Origin: Psococerastis gibbosa
Lineage: Eukaryota > Arthropoda > Insecta > Psocodea > Psocidae
NCBI GenBank assembly: GCA_963971405.1
Contig: OZ020486.1
Span: 20,421,419-20,485,418, forward strand
Direction: 5' to 3'
Length of the DNA stretch: 64,000 nt
In this document: in pieces, positions 35,795-46,543 of the stretch
How positions within the stretch are numbered: position 1 is the first letter of the stretch
How the letters are laid out: the number at the start of each line of letters is the position of its first letter
The notes under the pieces: generated by a model
The model's input: the letters and a program-made list of their open reading frames with translations, nothing else
What the model was told of the DNA's origin: nothing
Database searches by the model: none
Program-made: the position numbers and the translations under genes

Positions 35795-36448
35795 ATGTCA
35801 ATCTATAGACTGCATAAGTCAGTGGATCGTTTTTTAACTGATCTGTGTCAAATAATTGAAAATAAAATTGAGGGAAAATCAATCATTATTGGCGATATTA
35901 ATTTATGCCTCATCAAAAAAACTAAAAAGAAAGAAGATTATTTAAACTTATTGATAGCAAACGGTTACAAACAATGTATAAATACAATAACACGAGAACA
36001 CTTTAGAGAGCAAACACTGCAGACGTCATGCATTGACCACTGCTTCATTAAAGGCATAAATGCGACGGATTCCGCAGTTTTGCAATTGAAAATATCTGAT
36101 CACTATCCGATAGTAATAGACCTAAAAATGAATGAAAAAATAAAACTTCATGAGAATAAAAAAAAGGTTAAAAAATACAATGAACCCCTCTTAAAAGCCT
36201 TACTAGCTTCGGAAAAGTGGGAAAATTCATTTAGTTCTGAAGATAATCTGAATGATATGTATAATAAAGTAATAACAACATTTAAAAACATATATAAAAA
36301 GGCAAAAATCACGAAAGGGAACCGTGAAAAGAGAGAAAGCATTTGGGTTACACCTAAGGTAAAAATAGCTATTGCGAAAAGGGGCAAACTATTCAAAAAA
36401 TGGAAAAAAAAACAAAAAAAACTTACTGTTAAGAGAAAGATATACTAA
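35795..36448 (+). pseudogene. LINE endonuclease C-terminal part
   Basis: SIIIGDINLCLI and CIDHCFIKG followed by KISDHYPIVIDL are the later motifs of an APE-type endonuclease, including the SDH catalytic motif. The N-terminal motifs are absent, so the copy is 5'-truncated. The frame is lost near 36410-36430 in a stretch of A-runs, where the next frame (from 36372) continues. Confidence 0.85.
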
Positions 36449-36698
36449 ACAAAGAAACATCACTACAAAAATTATAAATGCAGCAAAATGTAGATCAATC
36501 CACAATGAAATTAAAAACGCGAAAAATGATACATCTAAAATGTGGGAAGTAATAAATAGACTAACCGGTAATAAAAAAAAAGTATTGAAGACGGCATTGA
36601 CAAAAATTTCTTGGTGGAAAAATCAAAACAAAATATTCGGGGCACTGCAAATCTATTCTTATCTACTTTTCTGGAAGAAATACAAAAGCTGTGTGTAG
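36372..36698 (+). pseudogene. LINE ORF2 linker segment, frame-shifted
   Basis: KIINAAKCRSIHNEIKNAKN and MWEVINRLTGNKKK are the usual pre-reverse-transcriptase segment. It sits in a different frame from both neighbours and hands over to the next frame near 36610. Confidence 0.75.
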
Positions 36699-37699
36699 GC
36701 TGCAAATGGCCAATAACCAAAATAAACTCACAAAATAAAAGCGACGCGGTTTTCAAATTTAAACAAATAACATGTCATGAAGTCCAAAAAATTATTGATG
36801 GCTTGAACACAAAAAAATCGCCAGGTTCAGACACGATTAGAATGCAAGACCTGAAAAGCAATAAAGAACTTACAAAAATCATCACTGACATAATAAATAA
36901 ATCTTTTAAGGAAGGGAAAATCCCAGACGAAATGAAAGTAGCAATAATAAGACCTATCTTTAAAGGCGGAAAACAAAATGACCCGAAAAACTACAGGCCT
37001 ATATGTATATTAAATACAATAGAGAAAGTAATGGAAAAGGCCGTTCATGGTCAGTTAGTAACATACTTAAACAAAAATAAGTTAATAAATGACAAGCAGT
37101 ACGGTTTTCAGAAGAATAAAAGCGCTGAGCAGTGCCTTTCTGACTTTAGTGAGTACGTAAATAACCAACTCCATTTGAATAATAACCTTCTTGTTTTGTT
37201 TATAGACTACTCCAAGGCTTTCGATGTTTTACCCCATGACGTCATAATAGAGCAGCTACAGCAAATCGGAATAGGGGGAGATGAAAAAAGCTGGTTCACA
37301 AATTACTTATACGCTCGTTCAGCTACAGTCAAGTTGCACGATGAAACTTGCCACCCACTAAACTGGGAGTCTGGTGTACCCCAGGGTAGTTTAATCGGTC
37401 CAACCCTGTATATCATAACAACGAATAAATTGCAGTCCCTGCTAACGGGAATTCAAACATTTATGTTCGCCGATGATATGGCGCTAGTAATAGCAAACAA
37501 AGATATCAATGAGGCGACTGTACACATGAACCTCGCCATAAGAAAACTGCAGGCACTCTCACACGACCTCGGACTAACTATAAATAGCAAAAAAAAACAA
37601 AATCATGCACACACGAAACAGGGGACCTTTGCAAATAAAAAACAAATATTTATTCCATACACACGATTGCCTGCACAGAATAAAAATAGAAAATTGTAA
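36611..37699 (+). pseudogene. LINE reverse transcriptase domain
   Basis: Motifs in order are KKSPGSDTIRMQDLK, IIRPIFKGGKQNDPKNYRPI, QYGFQKNKSAEQCL, LFIDYSKAFDVLPHDVI, SGVPQGSLIGPTLYII and the catalytic FMFADDMALV. The core is well preserved. The frame ends near 37590 at an A-run (just after GLTINSKKK), and the C-terminal part resumes in the frame that opens at 37605. Confidence 0.9.
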
Positions 37700-38312
37700 A
37701 TGCGAAGACAAAATTGAAGTAGTAGAAGAGCATAAGTACCTAGGTCTGCAAATTGACAGTAGAATGACGTGGGAAAACCACATAGAAAGACTATGCAAAC
37801 GACTACGCTCAGGGAGTGCGGCTTTGGCACGATTAAAATATGGAGTACCTTTTAAAACCATTAAATTAGCGTACCACGCCCTGGTCGAATCCATAGTAAG
37901 CTACGGTAGAACAGTATACTTCAAAGATAGAAATACATACACCTACAAATTAGAAATGATACAAAAGCGAATAATAAAAAACATTTTATCAAATAAAATT
38001 AACAAGAAATACAAAGAATACGACGAAAAATTCAAACATGCTAGCATTTTGCCAATAACAAAATTATTCAAGTATAAATTAATAAGAGATAACTATTTTA
38101 AAAAAGAGTACCAAATAGATGATAAAGGGAAGTATAATACAAGAAACCCAAAAAAGCTTAAGTTTGAGATAACATATAACAAATATGGAGAGAGATTAAA
38201 CAAAGTACTTATACCAAAGATATTAAATGAACTTCCCCCCCAAATGAAAAAATTTAAACAGATGGGTGAGTTAAAAGCGGGTATAAAAAGATGGCTGGTC
38301 AATGGGAGTTAG
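37605..38312 (+). pseudogene. LINE ORF2 C-terminal segment
   Basis: HKYLGLQIDSRMTWENHIER and LAYHALVESIVSYGRTVYF are the thumb-side motifs that follow reverse transcriptase in CR1/Jockey-type LINEs. No RNase H domain is visible before the stop at 38310-38312. Confidence 0.85.
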
Positions 38313-38622
38313 TAATAATAATAAAAACTGACATTAAAATAACAAGTTAAAATAAAAATAAAAATAAAATAAACATTATAAATAAATAACAAAAATAAAT
38401 GATTAAGCCTTGTTTAGCAGCACTGTATGAGTCTTTTGTCCCAAATAAGCGCTAGCTTGGGGATGCGGGATGTTATTATTATGTATTGTATTTTTGTAAT
38501 ATATGCTCCTTGTCCAGGGAATACTGGACAAGGAAAAGAAAGAAAAAAGAAAAGAAAGACTGTGAAATAGTACATTTAGTACTATGTACTAAATACTAAT
38601 GTACTAGTACATAGTACGGGTA

Positions 38623-38624
<2 letters not shown>

Positions 38625-38658
<34 letters not shown>
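38625..38658. repeat. Poly-T run (34 bases)
   Basis: It may be the poly-A tail of a - strand insertion or a simple slippage tract. It separates the two LINEs. Confidence 0.9.
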
Positions 38659-38662
<4 letters not shown>

Positions 38663-38846
38663 AATAGACGCGAAATAGTTTCTTGCTACACAACGTCAGG
38701 CCAAGCGCGAGCCCTGCCGAAGTGGGAAGCATAGTGCGGTTCATTAGCGGATTAGCCCAGTATATGATGTGCAAGTCGACAACATGGGGGAGGCCTGACC
38801 CACCCCCTCCTTCGGCAATACGTGCCTGCCTGCGTATTACAATCGA

Positions 38847-39296
38847 ATGATACTATCCAGGATACAAAACAAAATCGACAAAGCCCTCATTCCCGAGCAA
38901 GCTGGCTTCCGTCCGGGCAAATCATGCTGCGGCCAAGTACTCAACCTAACGGAACATACCGAAAGAGGTTATCAAGAAGGTAAAATCACGTGGGTTGCAT
39001 TTGTCGACTTGACAGCAGCATATGACACCGTCAACCACAACTTACTATTAAACAAGCTCTACCAGTTAACTAAAGATTTTGAACTTACAACCATGATCGA
39101 ATGCTTCTTGCGTAATAGAATGTTCTCAGCTACTCTCGGTGGAAAAAGCAGTAAGTGGAGGCGACAGCAAAATGGGCTACCACAAGGAGGTGTACTCGCG
39201 CCAATACTTTTTAACATCTACACAAATGATCAGCATACCTTTGCGAACCTCAGAATTTTCATTTACGCAGACGATACAGCTTTAGCAGCTCAGTAA
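38847..39296 (+). pseudogene. LINE reverse transcriptase (palm part)
   Basis: EQAGFRPGKSCCGQVLNLTE, FVDLTAAYDTVNHNLLLNKL, NGLPQGGVLAPILFNIYTND and the catalytic FIYADDTALAAQ are visible. A TAA follows directly after AAQ, where homologous proteins continue. Confidence 0.9.
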
Positions 39297-39349
39297 AACA
39301 CCTTTGAGGAAGTGGAAACTCAAATCAACTGGAGGTATGCCTAGCTAAG

Positions 39350-40264
39350 ATGACGAGATACTACGACCAAAATCTACTTAAGCCGAACCCATCAAAAACG
39401 CAAACATGTGTATTCCACCTTAAGAACCATCAAGCAAACCGGAAACTAAACATTTCGTGGCAAGGTATGATCCTGGAACACTGCAGCACCCCGAAGTACC
39501 TGGGGGTGACTCTTGACCGATCACTCACATACAAGAATCACTGTCTAGCCACCAAGAAAAAGGTATGTGCGAGAAATAATATCATCCACAAATTAACAGG
39601 GAGCTCATGGGGAGCGCGGCCGCTACCAACCTCAGCATTGGGCCTATGCATATCAGGTGCTGAATACGCAGCACCGGTCTGGAACGCGTCTGCACACACC
39701 AAAGAGGTCGATGTTGCTGTAAATGAGGCTGCTCGAATCATCTCAGGCTGTCTCAAACCCACCCCTGTTCATAAGATCTACCCCATCATCGGCATTGCTC
39801 CTCCAACTATCCGACGCTCCGTTCTAGAAGACGTTGAAAGGACCAAAGCGGAGGATGACCCCCGGCACCCACTTCACGGACAGTCAGCTGGGTACAACCG
39901 CCTGAAGTCCAGAAAGAGTTTCTTCAGCCGTACGACACGGGTGGCGGGAACAACCAGCGCAAATCGAACCGACCGGTGGAAGAACCTAACACCAAACATC
40001 CAAGAAAAAATGGCGCCCGGAGCCCAACTGTCGTACCCTACATGGCTGAGCCTGAATAGACTAAGAACGGGGGTCACAAGATGCCGTGCGAACTTGTGTA
40101 GGTGGGGACTGGCGGAGGTCTCAACTTGCGAGTGCGGACAAGTCCAGGACGACGGACACCTTCTGGTCTGTCCGAGGCTGAGAGAAGCCGTGTCCCAGAG
40201 GGATCTTTTGGACGCCAACGACAAGGCCATCCAGGCCGCAACGTTTTGGGTCAACGTGTCCTAG
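39350..40264 (+). pseudogene. LINE ORF2 C-terminal half
   Basis: NLLKPNPSKTQTCVFHLKN and PKYLGVTLDRSLTYKNH continue the polyprotein after a frame change. The end carries CECGQVQDDGHLLVCPRL, a Cys-type finger common in insect LINEs. The stop is at 40262-40264. Confidence 0.88.
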
Positions 40265-41270
40265 GCCCGGACACGTTAAGTAAGCACAATCGAATGGGCA
40301 AGTACGTACAGAGTCTTTATGTGCAACATCATATAAAATTGAAAAATTGAGGAAAGGTTTGATGGAAAGCTGGAAAGAATGATTTTGCGGGGTTAGACGC
40401 GGACGTGTGGCGACACAATGCACAACCCTATAACCACAAACCCCGCATTGAAAAAGGATATAAAATAAATAGAAGTGACGACAAAGAGAAAGGGAGCTGG
40501 AGTGGAACGTAGCCATTGCACAGATGCCATCTCACACTTCTATTATGAATTTTCTTTTCCACTCTACCTCTTGGTTCACTCTGATTTTCGATTGAAAATC
40601 ATAAAAGCGTACACAAGTTTTTCTAACAAGTAGATTGTTCGGATCTGCTCATCTTTGAAAAGCAAGATTGACATTTTTCTCCCGAAAAGCTGTAAATATT
40701 CGCACACAGCGCAATTTATTTGATTTTGCTTCATTGGAAGCTTTTGTCGATGACAAAGGAGGGTTCTCTCAATGCTTCAGCCCCATTGTGCTTCTCAATG
40801 TCTCCGTCTTTCGCATTATACATACATTGCTTGCTTCAGACATCCAAAAGTATATGAAATTTTTCAGAATCATTTTACTCGGGATATATCACCTAATTCT
40901 CTTTATAATATTGTAGGTGGGGTCTTTGGCATGAATAAATAAGTTATGACGTTTTGTCTTTTTTCTTGTTAAGTTTGGGGCAACATATAAATGTTTCCCC
41001 TATTGTTAACTAACCGCCCGATTTAATAGAATCTTGATGAAGGTAGAAAAAAGTAAAGTAGGTAAGTACTCGTGACTTCGAGGCATTTCATTTTTATTGG
41101 CAAAAAAACATTTGCGTTTATTTGAACTTGTTTTACTAGCTAAAGTTAGTAAAACCCAAATGAAAGTTAAGATATTAACTTTGTCAAAGAACCCCACTAA
41201 TGTTAGTATGAAAACCCTTTCGGCAAGAACTGTCATTTACAGAGGGAACCCGCTAGCCAAGTATATATAT
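40265..41270. other. Gene-free spacer
   Basis: No feature recognised. Confidence 0.4.
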
Positions 41271-41416
41271 AAGGCGGGGTTTCCACATACGTCAATGGTC
41301 AATGAGAAATGTGAAATTGACGTTTTAGCAGACATTAAAGACATACTAAAAATTCTGCTACCATGTCAAACCCATATTTCTCATTGACCATTGACGTACG
41401 TGGAAACCCCGCCTAA
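41271..41416. mobile_element. Foldback element with TTAGGCGGGGTTTCCAC-type ends
   Basis: The 146-bp element begins AAGGCGGGGTTTCCACATAC and ends GTACGTGGAAACCCCGCC then TAA. Almost the whole length can fold into one hairpin. The inner arm (TTTTAGCAGACATTAAAGACA) matches hairpin 1 at 8.0 kb, and the element at 58120-58252 is a close relative. Confidence 0.88.
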
Positions 41417-41480
41417 CGAGAATTTGGAAAATAATTAAAATTATAATATATATATATGACTGCTGGCCGCATGCCACTGT

Positions 41481-41564
41481 CTGGATTCACCACTGACAAC
41501 TGTCCAGTCACCATCTATATGAAACTCAGTTCTTATCACTGGTGACTGGACAGTGGTGAATCCA
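41481..41564. repeat. Imperfect hairpin
   Basis: CTGGATTCACCACTG and CTGTCCAGTCACC (41481-41512) pair with GGTGACTGGACAGTGG and TGAATCCAG (41540-41564), with a 7-nt bulge. Confidence 0.8.
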
Positions 41565-41628
41565 GGCGGTGCGCTGAGGAGTTTTATATAATTTTTATTA
41601 TTTTCCAAAATCTTGATTTATTTCAATA

Positions 41629-41630
<2 letters not shown>

Positions 41631-41683
<53 letters not shown>
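41631..41683. repeat. TC dinucleotide microsatellite
   Basis: About 52 bases of uninterrupted TC. It abuts the 3' end of a - strand LINE fragment and may have grown from its tail. Confidence 0.95.
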
Positions 41684-41687
<4 letters not shown>

Positions 41688-41900
41688 GTTACAGCCGGAT
41701 GATGGCTGGTTGGCAGCAACATATTGCAGCGATGTCTCCAGTCTCCGCGATTTTGACATGCCCTCTTCAGCTCCACATAGGACGTTATCCCCAAATCATT
41801 TTTAACTTGTTGGAGATATTCGTTTCGTGGCCGTCCCCGTCGATTTACGCCTTCCATGGTCCCTTCAATGATGCAGCTGACTAAGTTATCAATACATACA
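41684..41900 (-). pseudogene. LINE ORF2 C-terminal fragment with GA-repeat tail
   Basis: On the - strand, EGVNRRGRPRNEYLQQVKND and ITSYVELKRACQNRGDWRHR are the common C-terminal end of non-LTR retrotransposon polyproteins. A stop-free tail runs into a GA repeat (the TC run of the + strand). Only the last 70 or so codons remain. Confidence 0.75.
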
Positions 41901-42747
41901 TATACAATATGTCAGGAGCTCAGGGCAATACCCAAATATCATCTTATTATCCCAAAACATCATCTCAATTTTGCAGTAGCTTAGTGCAAACGTAAAAGAC
42001 ATTCTCATGGATTTAGTTTAATGCTACATCAGCAGTGTTTGAAAAAGTGTGTATGGATCCCAGATGTAAGCAAGCGTAAATTGCCAGTCCCACGTGATAA
42101 ATAAGTCAGCCTCGCCGAATAAAGGAATCGACATCAAGAAACACAATGGAGTTCTGTGTGAATAGACACAATGGAATAAAAGCTCGTGGAAGGAGAAAAT
42201 AAACACACTTGCTGGAGCCTGCGACATTGACAATGTCTAATGCCAACATTTCACACTGTAAAGGCCTGATTCACCAGCAAAAAGAACCAAATTATAATCG
42301 TGGTAGCAGGGACAGTCTTGGCATCAAGTGGAAAAATATTCTAATGGATCGACTGCGGTTGAAAGCAAATCAATGGACTTTCCATTGTCCAAAAGTTAAA
42401 TTTTGAATTATCCGGCCCTTTGGATACTGCTGTACTGCCGGAAGGCCACTATTCACGGGTGCAGCAGTCAAGATGGAGACGCCAAAAATGGATTCTGCTC
42501 TAAGATGCAACCATCAACCAATCGAATACCCCAAAGGCTACTGTATATTGTAGACGCCGCCAACACTTCAGCATTACGTTTGTAATATTCGCGAAGGGGG
42601 AGGGGGGATATCAAACAAAATTGGTTTTAAATTTGGAACGATACCTACCTCCTGAGTTCTTCTTTGTTTTTTAACATCAAAACTATTTTATAAGTTAGAT
42701 TGTTTAAATGGAAGTAGTCATCAAAACTATTTTTATGTTAGATTGTT
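41901..42747. other. Gene-free spacer with a short direct repeat
   Basis: CATCAAAACTATTTTATAAG-type sequence near 42677 recurs with small changes near 42718, just before a family A copy. Confidence 0.4.
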
Positions 42748-43213
42748 GCTTTCCAATTTATACGTAGTATAAGGAAAGCTTTGTGATGGTCGAAATTTTC
42801 GATTCCGAGATTTCAACGGATATACACGTTTTGAGGTCCCAGGAATCCAATAAAGTGTTTTTTACGAAATGTCTGTCTGTCTGTTCATCGATTTCCGGGC
42901 AAACTACTCGGTCGATTTTGATGAAATTTAGCATGCAGGTTCACTCGGGATCATTTTTTATTATTTTAGGCTAACTCAATTTGGGAGGGGGGGAGGGGGT
43001 TATTCTCAAAAAACTCCAAAAAACTTCTAAAAAATTCTTTCCCAAAAACGGCTCCAACGATTTCTTTTAAATTCACATATATTGTAGTCGTTATTAATGT
43101 TAATAAAATGCGGGGGTCGCTTGCTTCTTGATAGTTTGCTTCTGGGGGTAAAAAAATAAAAATAACTAAATGAAAAAATGACTAAAAAATACTTTTTACT
43201 AGGCTATTTGGTT

Positions 43214-43257
<44 letters not shown>

Positions 43258-43436
43258 GATAGAAAATTCACGCTCAATTGCATTGTGCCCTGCCATTATT
43301 ACTGTGTGGTGATGTGTTGGTCTGACCTATCTAGAATAATTTACATCACCTCCAGTGACGTCAGGTCAGGTGGACAACACCCCCCCCCCCCCGAGATTTC
43401 CTTTCCGAAATTTTAAAATTACTCATTTTCTCTAGA
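42748..43436 (+). repeat. Family A repeat, 3'-truncated copy
   Basis: It starts GCTTTCCAATTTATACGTAG and runs to ACTCATTTTCTCTAG, missing the last 60 or so bases. It contains a T run of about 45 bases (43208-43254). Confidence 0.8.
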
Positions 43437-45862
43437 TTATATTATATTTTATGCAAAAATTTAATTATGCAATCGTCTTAACCCCATATAAAATGTATAG
43501 CCTGATCTGTAGTACCTAATGCCTATATATTTCATTTGAAAGACCTAACAACGATGAGCTAAACCTTAAAGACAGTTCACGTGCAACAAATGAAAATATG
43601 ATTTTAAGGTAGACGTCTATTTGACCTTTGGACGTGTTTTAATTAATAGCCCCTTAAATAGAGAATACCTAATAGCAGGATTAATTAATACGGTACAACG
43701 ATATATGAATATATTGAACGATATATGCCTTCGACCGTCAGGCCGGACCCCGGTACCTACACTGATCCTCAGGCTTTCCTTTCGTAGTCAATTGAAAAGT
43801 CTCATGATTGCAAAAATGTAGCTCTTTGGTAGCGTCAGCACTAACTTTTTAAGGGCCCCGGCAGTACAAGTGAACCCCTTCAATGTATACCCCTGTCGGC
43901 GGCCCTACCTAAAACTTTTGTATTGGGTCTCCCTTGTCGAAAGAATGCTTGAAACGAGCCACAAGTTAATAACTAAGTGCATTGTTCTGGTGACCAGCAG
44001 CAAGTAGGGGTCGGACAAAGGGGCGAAGACAATGATGAGCAGAAGGCCGTGCGCCAAGCGTGCCATATCAAACCAAGCCATCAGCGATCAGTGTGGTTTA
44101 GGACGCAGCATCGCGAGTGCTCCTCGTCACGCGTTTCGCCCCATCTTTAACCCACGTCGTCACGCGTGTCTTGTCTACTCGTTTTGTGCATAGTTTGTGC
44201 CCACGTTAAGTGAAATTATTGAAGGGATATATCATGCCTGAAACTGAACATCATCCTATGACGTAACGCAAGGTGGGACCTTTTGATTTATTATAGAACT
44301 ATGTACTACAGCAACTGCAATAGAATATTATTATACTGTAGACCCTATTAGATTCGTGCTATGTTTTCCAGAAGATTGGATAGATTGAATTAGATATTGT
44401 TAATGTACATATTCGTACATATTACGTACAGTAAGTTATACAATGCTGAAGAAGCTGTTGCTTGATTTATACACTGTAGGTATACGAGTGATACGAGTCT
44501 CCATACCGTAGGTAAATAAATAGGATTAAAGAAGTGATGGCATGTTCTATTTTGCTGAAAGACAACTTTAATGATTATTCCATTCTATTGCCCGTTGATC
44601 CCCCCCCCCCAAATGAAAATATTGAAGTATTGCTAAAATTACGATAATTTATATGCTGCATAGTAACATTGTCAACTGAAAACTTACTCTTTTAATGCCA
44701 ATTTTGGGAGTCATACTCCATTTTCCACCTCGCTATTATACGCCGGCTGGCGACTGCGTTGAAGATATTAGTAACACTTACGCAATACCCATATTGTTTC
44801 GCGCAAGAAGCTAGAATTTTTGCTACTTGCCTTGCGTCAGGTAAAAACAACATTTCAAGGCCAGAACAATTCACCCCCTTTATAGGCAAGAAAGGGAAAA
44901 CGCAAAGCAAGGCAGGAAGCCTCCGCAATAAGCTGGCCCGGCCACGGTTGGGGGGGGGGGGGGGGGGGCAAAGGGGCCATAGACATGCATGCCCCCCATT
45001 TTAAAAACAATAAATAATATAAGAGTCATAGCCAACGCTAAAATAAATGTGCAAAATAGCCTACCAGTAACCAGGACCCGGTACAAGTGAAAAAAAATAA
45101 AATAAAATAAATAAATACAATAAGTTGTCGTTATAAGAAATACGGTATTCTTGAGTGTCTTTTTGTGCTGAGTTCTCTGTCATTACGTAGGAGTAGGGTA
45201 GGAGAGCTGTGAATAATACTGTACATGCAGTGTGTAGGTCCCTATTAGCAATTATTTTTTTCAACCCGTTCATTAGGCACCATTATTATTATATTTTACT
45301 ATATCTTATTATTATTATGTGGTTTGTTTTCTATCTAGTAGGTGTTGGACTGATTCGTTTGGGGTGGGGGGTGGGGGGCACCACCTTCAAGCTCTGGGAA
45401 CTGCACTGATCTGGCCCAAGCGTATCCAGGTATAATTTCATCGATGATGGCGCTGTTAATATGACATGCTCATTGTACGTATCGAAAATGGAAAACGACC
45501 TAAAGAAGTAAAGCCTAGGGAACTCTTAAAGCTTTAGTCTACTTTATAACAGTGGTTATAATAATAATAATAATAATAGTAATTGGAGTGTGTGAGCAGA
45601 CAGACAGCAGATGTGTGTGTGGTGTTGGCAAGTCACGGGGTATTGTATGTGGCCATTAGTCGAAACCCTATGGTTGATTAACGAGAATCACCTGGACTCT
45701 CTACCCTAACACTTAAATTGTTCTGTGTCGAATCGTTTCCGCCCACGCCTAATCGATCTCCAAATTTAATACTTTGCGAGCCCCTCTTTTCCAGTACCGG
45801 TCAGTGCTGAGCGACCGAACTGCGGCAGGGAACTAAATTACGAAAACACTCGAGATTGAGGG
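43437..45862. other. Gene-free region
   Basis: No coding sequence recognised. A relatively GC-rich patch at about 43990-44220 has a duplicated CGTCACGCGT motif. G and C runs occur near 44600, 44950 and 45370. Confidence 0.4.
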
Positions 45863-45870
45863 AATTGAGG

Positions 45871-46535
45871 CAGGCGTGGCTCTAGAATGAGACCAAGGAG
45901 GGGCTCAGATGATACGAATAAGAAAGATGAAATGCAAAAAATTGCCAATATAAACCTCATAAAAAGAGGAGGCACTTGTCAGTGGCGTAACGATAGGTTT
46001 TGGAAGGGGGTGGTGTATAATTTGGCGCCCCTCCACCCATTTTCATAAAAGTGTATAAAATGGGGAAAGCCGTTTTCATGGATATACGTAGCTTTTAAAT
46101 AAATGACCTTAATGTTCTTTGCGCATGAGCCAGAGGGTTCGGAGGACATGAAGAGGGGCCCGGGGGTCTCCCCCGGTTGAAATTTTTTGAAACAAGGGCT
46201 GAAATAGTGGGTTTTACGCATTTTGAGTGCAGTAACCCTTGGATTTTAGAGGCAAAGAATATAAGGAGGGGGCAATAGCCCGCAGTGCCAGTTGCTGCGT
46301 CCGCCTCTGAATATAATTAATGAATTAGGTTACGTTACGTTAGTTCAACTGGCGCCAAATTTTTAAAACTTCAAAACTTAAGCAGCAGTATTTTTTATGA
46401 TTTTTATCTGTTGATTGGTAGTAGAGGTAATGAATTATGTAGTTGTATAGTTAAAAATACTGTTTTATCTAGTGTGAAATCAGAACCTAATGGGGGGACT
46501 ACAACCCCCATAGCTCCCCCGTAGATCCACGCCTG
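45871..46535 (+). mobile_element. hAT-like non-autonomous element (665 bp) with perfect 8-bp duplication
   Basis: TIRs are CAGGCGTGGCTCTAG and GTAGATCCACGCCTG. The octamer AATTGAGG stands directly outside both ends (45863-45870 and 46536-46543). An internal CAGTGGCGTAACG looks like a second hAT-type terminus. Relatives are at 57146-57423 and about 63050-63278. No transposase. Confidence 0.9.
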
Positions 46536-46543
46536 AATTGAGG

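Larger units (their letters stand above)
35780..38560 (+). mobile_element. 5'-truncated LINE (CR1/Jockey-like) with 3' hairpin
   Basis: It covers the C-terminal part of an endonuclease, a reverse transcriptase and a C-terminal domain, spread over three frames. The 3' end has a perfect 10-bp hairpin (CCTTGTCCAG, 38508-38517, with CTGGACAAGG, 38524-38533) followed by short GAAA-type repeats to about 38560. Such a terminal hairpin plus microsatellite tail is usual for CR1/L2-like LINEs, where the reverse transcriptase recognises the RNA end. The first part of the endonuclease is missing. Confidence 0.85.
38800..40264 (+). mobile_element. Second LINE, different lineage, 5'-truncated
   Basis: Part of the reverse transcriptase and the C-terminal region of a non-LTR element, more GC-rich than the LINE upstream and unrelated at sequence level. 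Reverse transcriptase motifs begin mid-domain, and a Cys-rich finger occurs near the C-terminus. One stop codon and one frameshift lie near 39294-39350. No clear 3' tail or target duplication was found. Jockey/I-like is my best guess. Confidence 0.8.

Noticed and set aside
43990-44220. GC-rich patch with two CGTCACGCGT motifs, possible promoter or first exon
   Set aside because: The following ATG frame stops after ten codons and no donor site gives a convincing exon.
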